Below are positions 57,116 to 64,000 of a DNA stretch of 64,000 bases, in pieces. The notes under the pieces were generated by a model. The model was not told where the DNA came from. It ran no database searches and saw only the letters and a list, made by a program, of their open reading frames with translations. Each line of letters starts with the position of its first letter. Within the stretch, counting starts at the first letter, position 1. The DNA is from an uncultured Coriobacteriaceae bacterium (lineage in GTDB: Bacteria; Actinomycetota; Coriobacteriia; Coriobacteriales; Eggerthellaceae). Where the stretch lies: positions 1 through 64,000 of the forward strand of contig CALDCB010000007.1 in assembly GCA_937937585.1 (NCBI GenBank), written 5' to 3'. The position numbers and the translations under genes are program-made.

Positions 57116-59059
57116 TTAGGCGTTCGTGCACAGCCCTACGGCAAATCGGGTGACATTCGATCGATTGATGATGCCCACCATGCGTTCTCCGTCCATGACG
57201 GGCGCTTTCTTAAGGTGATGTTTTGCGAGCGTGTTGCAAATGCTGCGCATGTCATCGGCGATGTCCACAGTGATCACGTCTTGAGTGGCGATCCTGGCGA
57301 CGTTGATGTTTTGAAGCTCGGCGGCTTTTTGGGCGAAGGTCGATTCATCATCGAGGGCGAATGCGTAGAAGCTGTTGTAGGACGGGTTCTGCTTGGCTAA
57401 AGTACCCAAGATGTCGCCATCGCTGACGAATCCCGTCAGATTCCCTTTGTTGTCGACGACGGGTGCGCCGGAGATCCCCTTCTCGACGAACAGTTTCAAG
57501 GCATCGAGAGCGCTGTCGTCTTCGCTAAGCGTGTAGACGTCCTGCTTCATCAGGGAAGCGACGCTCTCGAGCTTGGCGTCGGCTTGGCGGTCGCTTGCCT
57601 TCTCGTGCGCGGTGAGCGCGGTTTCCTGTTCGCGCGCGGGCTGTTTCTTGAAGCCGAGCGCAAGGAAGAACGAGGCGACCGCAAGCGCAAGCGCGAAGGC
57701 GAAGCCCCAGTGAGCGCCTTGCGAGAACATCACCGAAGCTTGAGTAGCGCCGTTTTCGGCAGCGGTGCTTGAGCCGGTTGCGACCAAAAACGTTGCCAGC
57801 GCGGTGGCAATCGCGCCCATAACCTGCTGAAGCGTGTTGATCATGGTGCTGCCATCGGTGGAAAGCTGCGGAGGCAGTGAAGAGAGCGCATGGGTCTGGC
57901 ACGGCGACATTGCCAAGGGCACGCCGATCATCAGCACGATATGACAGCAGACAACGTACGCAAGCGGTGAAGACGGGCTGGTAAACAGCAGCAAGGCGCA
58001 GGCAATGATGGACAGCGTGAAGCCGATCAGTGCGGGAACGCGTGCGCCGATGTGGTCATAGATGCGGCCGGACATCATGCTGACGATGGCGTTCACGACG
58101 CCGCCGGGAAGCATGACCAGGCCTGCGACGCTTACGGCGAGTAGCATGCTGTTTTGATAGAACTGGGGAAGGACGAACATGGCGGAAAGCGTGACGCCGA
58201 AGTTCAACATGACGCAAAGTGCTCCCGTGCGGAATCCAGGAATGCTGAAAACACGCAGGTCGATGATAGGATCGTCCATGTTCAACTGTCGTTTCGCGTA
58301 GACGAACAGCGCGATCAAGCCCACCGCAAGCGAGCCGATGACAAGGGCGGAAGCCCAGCCGTACAGGCTGGCCATGCCAACGCCAAGAACGATGCCGCCG
58401 AATCCAAGGCACGAGGTGACCACGGAAACGGGGTCGATGTGCGGGCGGGTGAGCTCGTAGGGGTTGACCAGGAACTTAGCCGCGAAAAAGATGCCGACGA
58501 CCAGAACGACGGCGAAGCTGAAGAAAATGGCATTCCACGAGAAAGCACCGATCAGGATGCCGGCGAGCGTGGGGCCAATGGCCGAAGCAGACATGATGAC
58601 CAGGGCATTCACGCCCATGGCAGCGCCGATCTTATGCGGCGGTATGACTTCCATCACCATTGCGAACATAAGCGGCAAGATAAGGCCAGTGCCTGCGCCC
58701 TGAATGATGCGTCCTGTCAAAGCAATGGGGAAGACGTTGGCAAATCCGCCGATCAGCGAGCCGGCAAGGAAAGCGCCCAGTGCGAATAGCGTGATCTTGC
58801 GCGCCGAGAACCATTTAGTGAGCAGGCTGGAGAAAGGCAAGACGACGCCGATGGCCAGCATATAGCCGACAACCATCCATTGAACGATGGAGAGTTCGAC
58901 GCCGAATGCCACGGAGAGCTGGGGCAGGGCGATGTTCAGTGCGGTTTCGCTGTACATGCCGGTGAAACCGCCAAGGTAGAGGCCCATAAGGCAGAGGTAG
59001 GGATGCGCGACCTTCACGCGCGCTTGGGGCATGCCCCCGTTTTGATGAGAAGATGACAC
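57116..59059 (-). CDS. DHA2-type MFS transporter fused to two CBS domains
   Basis: A 647-residue membrane protein. The first 475 residues hold the 14-helix drug:proton antiporter (DHA2) layout (GGFTGMYSETALNIALPQLS, WMVVGYMLAIGVVLPFSSLL, GRIIQGAGTGLILPL). A cytoplasmic tail then carries a CBS pair (SLMKQDVYTLSEDDSALDAL with GFVSDGD; RIATQDVITVDIADDMRSI with GIINRSN). CBS pairs often sense adenine nucleotides, so the transporter may be gated by energy state. I choose the GTG at 59059, with AAAGGA nine bases upstream, over an upstream GTG at 59098 without such a site. The gene is alone on the minus strand. Confidence 0.85.
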   Translation of the reverse strand: MSSSHQNGGMPQARVKVAHPYLCLMGLYLGGFTGMYSETALNIALPQLSVAFGVELSIVQWMVVGYMLAIGVVLPFSSLLTKWFSARKITLFALGAFLAGSLIGGFANVFPIALTGRIIQGAGTGLILPLMFAMVMEVIPPHKIGAAMGVNALVIMSASAIGPTLAGILIGAFSWNAIFFSFAVVLVVGIFFAAKFLVNPYELTRPHIDPVSVVTSCLGFGGIVLGVGMASLYGWASALVIGSLAVGLIALFVYAKRQLNMDDPIIDLRVFSIPGFRTGALCVMLNFGVTLSAMFVLPQFYQNSMLLAVSVAGLVMLPGGVVNAIVSMMSGRIYDHIGARVPALIGFTLSIIACALLLFTSPSSPLAYVVCCHIVLMIGVPLAMSPCQTHALSSLPPQLSTDGSTMINTLQQVMGAIATALATFLVATGSSTAAENGATQASVMFSQGAHWGFAFALALAVASFFLALGFKKQPAREQETALTAHEKASDRQADAKLESVASLMKQDVYTLSEDDSALDALKLFVEKGISGAPVVDNKGNLTGFVSDGDILGTLAKQNPSYNSFYAFALDDESTFAQKAAELQNINVARIATQDVITVDIADDMRSICNTLAKHHLKKAPVMDGERMVGIINRSNVTRFAVGLCTNA

Positions 59060-59407
59060 GAAAGCTGTTCCTTTCTTGGATAGGCACCCGGCTTTCACGG
59101 GCTGACGGCGTCCGACGGTTCCCTTTGCCGTTTCGGCGCGGCGTTCATTTCAGTTGCAGTCCAACAAAAAAGCGCCCGCGGCGTTTAGCTACGAGCGCTT
59201 CATATGGGCGAAACTACTTCACTGAATTCAACAGCTGATGATTGAAGCATAAAAGGCCGCCTCTTCGTAAGTGTTTGTTTTGTGACGTGGCGCCGTTGGC
59301 GCGAGATCGATTTCTTTCACCAAGAAGAGGCTCGCGCGAACTTTGGAGGCGGGTAGAATGGATCGGTACGATCATCCCACCGATCCAACAGGACAAAGGA
59401 GCCAGAC
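59060..59407. other. Intergenic region between divergent mfs/cbs and fhs genes
   Basis: No gene. Both genes are transcribed outward, so their promoters lie here. A TAGAAT -10-like hexamer stands at 59354-59359, about 50 bases before the fhs start. No tetrahydrofolate riboswitch core was recognised. Confidence 0.4.
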
Positions 59408-61075
59408 GTGCTGACTGATATCGAGATCGCCCAAGCGGCAACCCCGAAGCGAATCGACGAGATCGCCGAGAAGATCGGTATCCCCGATTCCTACCTCGAG
59501 ATGTACGGCAAGTACAAGGCAAAGGTCGACTACAACTACCTTCGCGAGCATGAATCCAAGCCCGGTAAGCTGGTTTTGGTCACGGCCATCAACCCCACTG
59601 CCGCAGGCGAGGGTAAGACCACGACCACCGTCGGTTTGGGCGACGCTCTTGCCAAGCAGGGCAAGAAGGCCGTCATCGCTTTGCGCGAGCCTTCGCTCGG
59701 TCCTGTTTTCGGTATCAAGGGCGGTGCCGCTGGCGGCGGATATGCTCAGGTCGTCCCCATGGAGGACATCAACCTTCATTTCACGGGCGACTTCCATGCC
59801 ATCAGCGCAGCGAACAACCTGCTGGCCGCCATGCTTGATGCCCATATTCACAACGGCAACGAGCTGAACATCGACGTCCGCCGCGTCACGTGGAAGCGCG
59901 TCGTCGACATGAACGACCGCGCTCTGCGCGAGATCGTCATCGGCTTGGGCGGCAAGGCGAATGGCGTTCCCCGTGAGGACGGCTTCGACATCACCGTTGC
60001 CAGCGAAGTCATGGCCGTTTTCTGCCTTGCTTCCGACATCAACGACCTTAAGGCTCGTTTGGCCCGCATGGTTGTCGCATACACCCGCGACGACAAGCCC
60101 GTTACCGCCGGCGACTTGCATGCTGAAGGCGCTATGGCCGCGCTTCTGAAGGATGCGCTGAAGCCGAACCTGGTTCAGACCCTCGAGGGCACGCCTGCGT
60201 TCATTCACGGCGGCCCCTTCGCCAACATCGCCCATGGCTGCAACTCGGTTACCGCAACGCGTATGGCTATGGCTCTGGGCGACTACGCCATCACTGAGGC
60301 CGGCTTCGGCGCCGATCTGGGTGCCGAGAAATTCTTGGACATCAAGTGCCGCTACGCCGGCATCAAGCCGGACGCCGTTGTCGTAGTTGCAACCGTTCGC
60401 GCCCTTAAGAACCATGGCGGCGTTGCCAAGGAAGATCTCAACGCCGAGAATCTTGAGGCTCTTGAAGCCGGTCTTCCCAACCTTCTGCAGCATGTTCAGA
60501 ACATCACGCAGGTTTACAAGCTTCCCTGCGTCGTCGCTATCAACCGTTTCCCCACCGACACGCAGGCTGAGCTCGACTTGGTCGAGGCCAAGTGCAAGGA
60601 GCTCGGCGTGAACGTCGCGCTTTCCGAGGTGTGGGCACGCGGTGGCGAGGGCGGCCAGGAGCTTGCCGACGAGGTCGTTCGTCTGTGCGAGCAGCCCAAC
60701 GATTTCGAGTTCGCCTATGATGTCGACCAGCCCATCGCCAAAAAGATTGAGGACATCGCCACGCGCATCTACCATGCCGACGGCGTCGACTTCGACCCGA
60801 AGGTCGCAAAGGAAATGAAGCACCTCGAGGATCTTGGTTTCGGCAATCTTCCCGTGTGTATGGCGAAGACCCAGTACAGCTTCTCGGATGATGGCACCAA
60901 GTTGGGCGCGCCGAAGAACTTCCGCATCACCGTGCGTGACATCAAGGTAAGCGCCGGCGCGGGCTTCATCGTTGCCCTGACCGGCTCCATCATGACTATG
61001 CCGGGCTTGGGCAAGTCGCCCGCCGCCATGCGCATCGACGTTGACGAAACGGGAAAGATTTCGGGGTTGTTCTAA
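59408..61075 (+). CDS. fhs: Formate--tetrahydrofolate ligase
   Basis: A 555-residue enzyme with the full FTHFS pattern: PTAAGEGKTTTTVGLGDAL (ATP-binding P-loop), REPSLGPVFGIKGGAAGGGYAQVVPM, FGADLGAEKF, and the conserved C-terminal FGNLPVCMAKTQYSFSDD and MPGLGKSPAA. It makes 10-formyl-tetrahydrofolate from formate, ATP and tetrahydrofolate in the cytoplasm. The GTG start at 59408 follows AAAGGAG. It begins the fhs-fchA-folD cluster that interconverts the one-carbon folates for purine, thymidylate and amino-acid metabolism; in this group it may also serve formate assimilation. Confidence 0.97.
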   Translation: MLTDIEIAQAATPKRIDEIAEKIGIPDSYLEMYGKYKAKVDYNYLREHESKPGKLVLVTAINPTAAGEGKTTTTVGLGDALAKQGKKAVIALREPSLGPVFGIKGGAAGGGYAQVVPMEDINLHFTGDFHAISAANNLLAAMLDAHIHNGNELNIDVRRVTWKRVVDMNDRALREIVIGLGGKANGVPREDGFDITVASEVMAVFCLASDINDLKARLARMVVAYTRDDKPVTAGDLHAEGAMAALLKDALKPNLVQTLEGTPAFIHGGPFANIAHGCNSVTATRMAMALGDYAITEAGFGADLGAEKFLDIKCRYAGIKPDAVVVVATVRALKNHGGVAKEDLNAENLEALEAGLPNLLQHVQNITQVYKLPCVVAINRFPTDTQAELDLVEAKCKELGVNVALSEVWARGGEGGQELADEVVRLCEQPNDFEFAYDVDQPIAKKIEDIATRIYHADGVDFDPKVAKEMKHLEDLGFGNLPVCMAKTQYSFSDDGTKLGAPKNFRITVRDIKVSAGAGFIVALTGSIMTMPGLGKSPAAMRIDVDETGKISGLF

Positions 61076-61080
61076 GAAAA

Positions 61081-61692
61081 ATGGACAAACAGTTCATAGA
61101 AGAGCTTGCAAGCGCCGCGCCCACTCCGGGCGGCGGCGCTGCTTGCGCATATGTGGGGGTTCTTGCAACGTGCCTCACTTCAATGGTGGGAAACCTCACC
61201 GTGGGCAAAGAGCGCTACAGGAACGTTGAAGAAGAAGCACGTCAGAAGCTTGTGCAGCTTGAGGGAATCCGCGAGCGCCTTGCTAACCTGGTGCGCGCCG
61301 ATGAAGAGGCGTTCGCGCCTTTGGCGGCGGCTTATCGCATGCCGCGCGGCACCGACGAGGAGCGCGCCTTGCGCGAGGCGGCCGTCCAAGAGGCGCTTTA
61401 CGGCGCCAGCGAGGTTCCCCTGGAGGTCATGGAGACCATCCTCGAAGCACTTGGGGTTGCCAAGTTCTTCGCCTACAATGGCAACCGCAGTGCGCTTTCC
61501 GATATCGGCGCTGCGGCCACGTTCGCGCGTGCGGCCGCCCATGGCGTTCGCATGACCGTCGTTGCCAACATCTCGTCTATGAAGGACGAGCAGCGTGCGC
61601 GCATCTACAAGCAGCGCATGGACTTGCTGCTTGCCGATATCGATCAGCAATCTGAATTCGTTGAGAGTTACGTGCTTGACTATCTAAGCTGA
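61081..61692 (+). CDS. fchA: Methenyltetrahydrofolate cyclohydrolase / formiminotetrahydrofolate cyclodeaminase family
   Basis: A 203-residue, mostly helical protein of the FTCD C-terminal family: ASAAPTPGGGAACAYVGVLATCLTSMVGNLT with the glycine-rich folate loop, and SALSDIGAAATFARAAAHG near the end. It starts five bases after fhs. In clusters with fhs and folD it is named FchA and hydrolyses methenyl-THF. No Shine-Dalgarno is obvious, and translation is probably coupled to fhs. Whether it acts as cyclohydrolase or cyclodeaminase cannot be told from sequence. Confidence 0.9.
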   Translation: MDKQFIEELASAAPTPGGGAACAYVGVLATCLTSMVGNLTVGKERYRNVEEEARQKLVQLEGIRERLANLVRADEEAFAPLAAAYRMPRGTDEERALREAAVQEALYGASEVPLEVMETILEALGVAKFFAYNGNRSALSDIGAAATFARAAAHGVRMTVVANISSMKDEQRARIYKQRMDLLLADIDQQSEFVESYVLDYLS

Positions 61693-61718
61693 TCAAGCCA
61701 ATAAAACAGGAGGGTCCC

Positions 61719-62564
61719 GTGGCAGATCTTTTGCTGGGAAAGCCGGTTGCCGATGCGATGGCTGCAGACATCACTGCGCGCGCCAAGGCTCTAACCGCAT
61801 CGGGCAAGCAGCCGACGTTGGCTATCGTTCGCGTAGGCGAGCGTCCCGACGACCTTACGTACGAGCGCTCGGCCATGAAGCGCGCCGATGCGTGTGGAAT
61901 CGCCGTCAAGCAGTTCCTGCTTCCCGAAACCGCTACGACTGAAGATGTGCTTGCCGCTGTGGCGGAAGTGAACACCGACAGCTCCATTCACGGCTGCTTG
62001 CTGTTCCGCCCTCTCCCTGAAGGTATCGATGAACAGGTTGTTTGCAATGCGCTCGATCCTTCCAAAGATATCGACGGCATCACGCGCGGATCTCTTGCAA
62101 CCTTGCTCGCGGGCTCTGGCGAGGGCTTCGCGCCCTGCACGGCTGCGGCATGCATGGACATCCTTGACCATTACGGCATCGATCTTGAGGGCAAGAAGGC
62201 CGTTGTTCTAGGCCGCAGCTTGGTTATCGGCAAGCCGGTTTCGCTCATGCTGCTTGCGCGCAACGCGACGGTCACGGTCTGCCATTCGCGTACGCAGGAT
62301 TTGCCCGGCGCCGTGAGCGACGCCGACATCGTTGTGTGCGCCACGGGTCGTGCCCGCGCATACGGCGCCGACCTGTTCGCTCCTGGCCAGACCGTCCTTG
62401 ACGTGGGAATCAATTTCGACGAACAGGGCAACCTATGCGGCGATGCCGATTTCGATGCGGTTGAGCCTATCGTTTCCGCAATCACCCCTGTTCCGCGCGG
62501 CGTTGGATCGGTTACAACCGTTGCCATGCTGCGCAACGTCGTTATCGCGGCCGAGCGACGTTAG
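61719..62564 (+). CDS. folD: Bifunctional methylene-THF dehydrogenase / methenyl-THF cyclohydrolase
   Basis: A 281-residue FolD. It has LAIVRVGERPDDLTYERSAMKRAD (a slightly altered YxxxK active site), the GCLLFRPLPEGID block in place of QLPLP, PCTAAACMDIL, the Rossmann motif VVLGRSLVIGKPVSLMLL, and the C-terminal VGSVTTVAMLRNVV. The first block differs from the usual GCLVQLPLP, so catalytic detail may vary. The GTG start at 61719 follows AGGAGGGTCCC. It acts after fhs and FchA in the same pathway and operon. Confidence 0.92.
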   Translation: MADLLLGKPVADAMAADITARAKALTASGKQPTLAIVRVGERPDDLTYERSAMKRADACGIAVKQFLLPETATTEDVLAAVAEVNTDSSIHGCLLFRPLPEGIDEQVVCNALDPSKDIDGITRGSLATLLAGSGEGFAPCTAAACMDILDHYGIDLEGKKAVVLGRSLVIGKPVSLMLLARNATVTVCHSRTQDLPGAVSDADIVVCATGRARAYGADLFAPGQTVLDVGINFDEQGNLCGDADFDAVEPIVSAITPVPRGVGSVTTVAMLRNVVIAAERR

Positions 62565-62585
62565 CTTCAAACGCGAAAGGGCATC

Positions 62586-63059
62586 ATGAGGTTCGAGTCG
62601 AATTCCGTGGAAGATACCAAGCGCATCGCGGCTGCTTTGGCGCAGTGCGTGCAGTCGGGCGACGTCATCACGCTCACCGGCGACCTTGGTGCGGGGAAGA
62701 CCCATTTCGCTCAGGGTTTCGGTGAGGCTTTGGGCATCGACGAGCCAATCGTCAGCCCGACGTTCAACATCGTGCTGACGTACCCTCAGGGCCGCGTGCC
62801 TTTGTATCATTTCGACCTGTATCGCCTCGACACCGAAGACCAGCTTGATGACATCGCGTTCTATGACCTTATCGAAGGCGATGGCGTGTCTCTTGTCGAA
62901 TGGGGCGAGCGATTCCCTGATGCTTTCCCCGACGACTGCCTGCATGTTTTCATCATCGCTCCTGAAGAGGGGAAACGTATTGTTTCGGTGGAGTCAACGG
63001 GTCCTCATTCGGCCGACGTGGCCCGATGCTGGGGTAAAGCGTTTTCGGCTGGCGAATAG
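62586..63059 (+). CDS. tsaE: tRNA threonylcarbamoyladenosine synthesis ATPase TsaE
   Basis: A 157-residue P-loop ATPase: TLTGDLGAGKTHFAQGF (Walker A), SPTFNIVLTYPQGRVPLYHFDLYRL and LVEWGERF, all standard for TsaE. With TsaB and TsaD it makes the t6A modification of ANN-decoding tRNAs. The ATG at 62586 follows GAAAGGGCATC. It lies 22 bases after folD. Confidence 0.95.
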   Translation: MRFESNSVEDTKRIAAALAQCVQSGDVITLTGDLGAGKTHFAQGFGEALGIDEPIVSPTFNIVLTYPQGRVPLYHFDLYRLDTEDQLDDIAFYDLIEGDGVSLVEWGERFPDAFPDDCLHVFIIAPEEGKRIVSVESTGPHSADVARCWGKAFSAGE

Positions 63060-63075
63060 CCTTCTTGCGCAAAGG

Positions 63076-63104
63076 CCGGTTTGCGGGCCAAGGCGCGTTA
63101 TAAT
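63076..63104 (+). promoter_or_regulatory. Possible promoter before tsaB
   Basis: A consensus TATAAT stands at 63099-63104, 78 bases before the tsaB start. The -35 region is not convincing (GGTTTG at 63078-63083 with a 15-bp spacer). Confidence 0.35.
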
Positions 63105-63181
63105 CATCGGCGCAAACAACGTTCACGGCGATCCTGTTGGGTCGCCGTCGTGCAATCACACATAAACAGAAAGAGCTTTCG

Positions 63182-64000
63182 ATGGATTCTAGCGTCGATG
63201 TGTCGAACAATCGATCAGCCGATCGCGATCTGGTTCTTGCCTTCGACACCGCGAATGAAGTGGTGGCAATCGGCGTGGGCCGTCTTGTTCCCGACGGCCG
63301 CTCGGTCGAAACCGTGGCCACGTTCGAGGTGCAGGCGCGTCGCGCGTCCAACACGCGCTTGCTTCCCGAGATCGATGCTCTTCTTAAGGAGCATGGCATC
63401 ACGCGCGATCGCATCGCATGCGTGGCTGTTGGTCGCGGACCTGGCTCCTTTACGGGCGTGCGTATCGCCATGGCCACGGCAAAGGGCGTGGCTTCCGCTT
63501 TGAAAGTGGGCCTTGTCGGCGTTTCCACACTGGACGCCATTGCCTGGAATGCCTGGGATTCGGGCATTCGTGGTCGTGTGCTGGTTGTGGCCGACGCTAT
63601 GCGCCATGAGGTGTATCCCGTGCGCTATCTCGTTGACGATGCGGGCGCCCATCGAACCGAGCCCGACTCGGTGGTGAAGGCCGCTGCGGCTGCGGAGTCG
63701 CTTTCGGGTGATGTTGCCAAAACCGCTGACGGCGCGCAGCTTCAGATCATGGGCGACGCCCTTTCGAAGTACGCTGACGTCTTCCAGGCGTGCGGTGCCG
63801 TTCTTGATGAGACGCTTTGGTCGGTTACGGGCCGCGGCCTGCTCCTTGCGCTGCAGGAATCGTGGCGCGCGGGCGAGTGCGATCCGTTCGACGCCAAAAG
63901 GCACGACCCGGCGTTCGCGCTGCCGGTGTACACGCGTCTTTCTGACGCAGAGGAAAACGAGCGCGTCCGCCTTTCGAAGGACGACCCGCGCAATCTTGTG
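63182..64000 (+). CDS. tsaB: tRNA threonylcarbamoyladenosine synthesis protein TsaB (partial, runs off the window)
   Basis: An open frame from the ATG at 63182 to the window end gives 273 residues with no stop. The pattern is TsaB: LVLAFDTANEVVAIGVGR, NTRLLPEIDALL, VAVGRGPGSFTGVRIAMATAKGVASAL, VLVVADAMRHEVYPVRY. It is already longer than a typical TsaB (about 230) and the sequence near 63930 (LPVYTRLSDAEENERVR) is the usual C-terminal end, so it may be fused to a RimI-like acetyltransferase or TsaD; the window does not show it. It partners TsaE in t6A synthesis. Confidence 0.9.
   Translation, partial: MDSSVDVSNNRSADRDLVLAFDTANEVVAIGVGRLVPDGRSVETVATFEVQARRASNTRLLPEIDALLKEHGITRDRIACVAVGRGPGSFTGVRIAMATAKGVASALKVGLVGVSTLDAIAWNAWDSGIRGRVLVVADAMRHEVYPVRYLVDDAGAHRTEPDSVVKAAAAAESLSGDVAKTADGAQLQIMGDALSKYADVFQACGAVLDETLWSVTGRGLLLALQESWRAGECDPFDAKRHDPAFALPVYTRLSDAEENERVRLSKDDPRNLV

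Noticed and set aside
59060..59407. Tetrahydrofolate riboswitch before fhs
   Set aside because: I could not find the conserved core or a matching pairing pattern.

Overview
The window is high-GC DNA that looks like a chromosome segment of a gut actinobacterium of class Coriobacteriia, most likely Eggerthellaceae (Eggerthella, Gordonibacter or Adlercreutzia-like). The evidence is indirect: strong GC bias in third codon positions, actinobacterial-style housekeeping proteins at the right end, and a surface-protein repertoire (BspA-like DUF285 proteins, VaFE/Cna-B pilins, class B sortase) typical of that group. No rRNA, tRNA or CRISPR array was seen.

About 56.7 kb of the 64 kb is an integrative and conjugative element (ICE) or an integrated conjugative plasmid. 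Its plus-strand left part (about 0.8-17 kb) resembles a leading and DNA-processing region: a thermonuclease-like protein, ssb, at least five small unrecognised and mostly acidic proteins each behind a long hairpin-rich leader, a MobC-like accessory protein, a MOB relaxase with a histidine triad, a run of small hypothetical proteins, and topoisomerase III. Two of the leaders carry a 472-bp direct repeat with a single mismatch; two further leaders share parts of it.

Around 17-20 kb is a junction zone. It holds degenerate 66-bp repeats, a two-gene operon of a RelB/DinJ-like ribbon-helix-helix protein and a TnpB-like protein that lacks the first RuvC aspartate, and an IS110-family transposase gene that truncates the TnpB-like gene.

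From about 20.8 to 41.7 kb the minus strand encodes a surface cargo module: two copies of a candidate type I toxin-antitoxin, a family of membrane-anchored Cys/His-motif proteins (one with an amber stop), a class B sortase, a membrane-anchored metalloprotease of the lethal-factor/PPEP type beside two large DUF285 repeat proteins, small secreted or sortable proteins, a membrane-anchored GIY-YIG protein, and a 1646-residue VaFE/Cna-B adhesin. A plausible reading is that the sortase anchors the adhesins and the protease trims or releases one of them.

From 41.9 to 56.7 kb the minus strand encodes an ArdC-like antirestriction protein and a Gram-positive type IV secretion machine: VirB6/TrbL-like channel, lysozyme plus NlpC/P60 hydrolase, VirB4 ATPase with an unusual N-terminal zinc-ribbon pair, PrgI, a small membrane protein, the VirD4/TraG coupling protein, and a replication-initiator-like protein whose coding sequence contains an AT-rich tract with long inverted and direct repeats (candidate origin). 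No integrase was found, so the left end of the element probably lies outside the window; the right end should fall between 56.7 and 57.1 kb.

The last 7 kb is chromosomal: an MFS/CBS fusion transporter (minus strand), then the one-carbon genes fhs-fchA-folD, tsaE, and the start of tsaB, which runs off the window end.
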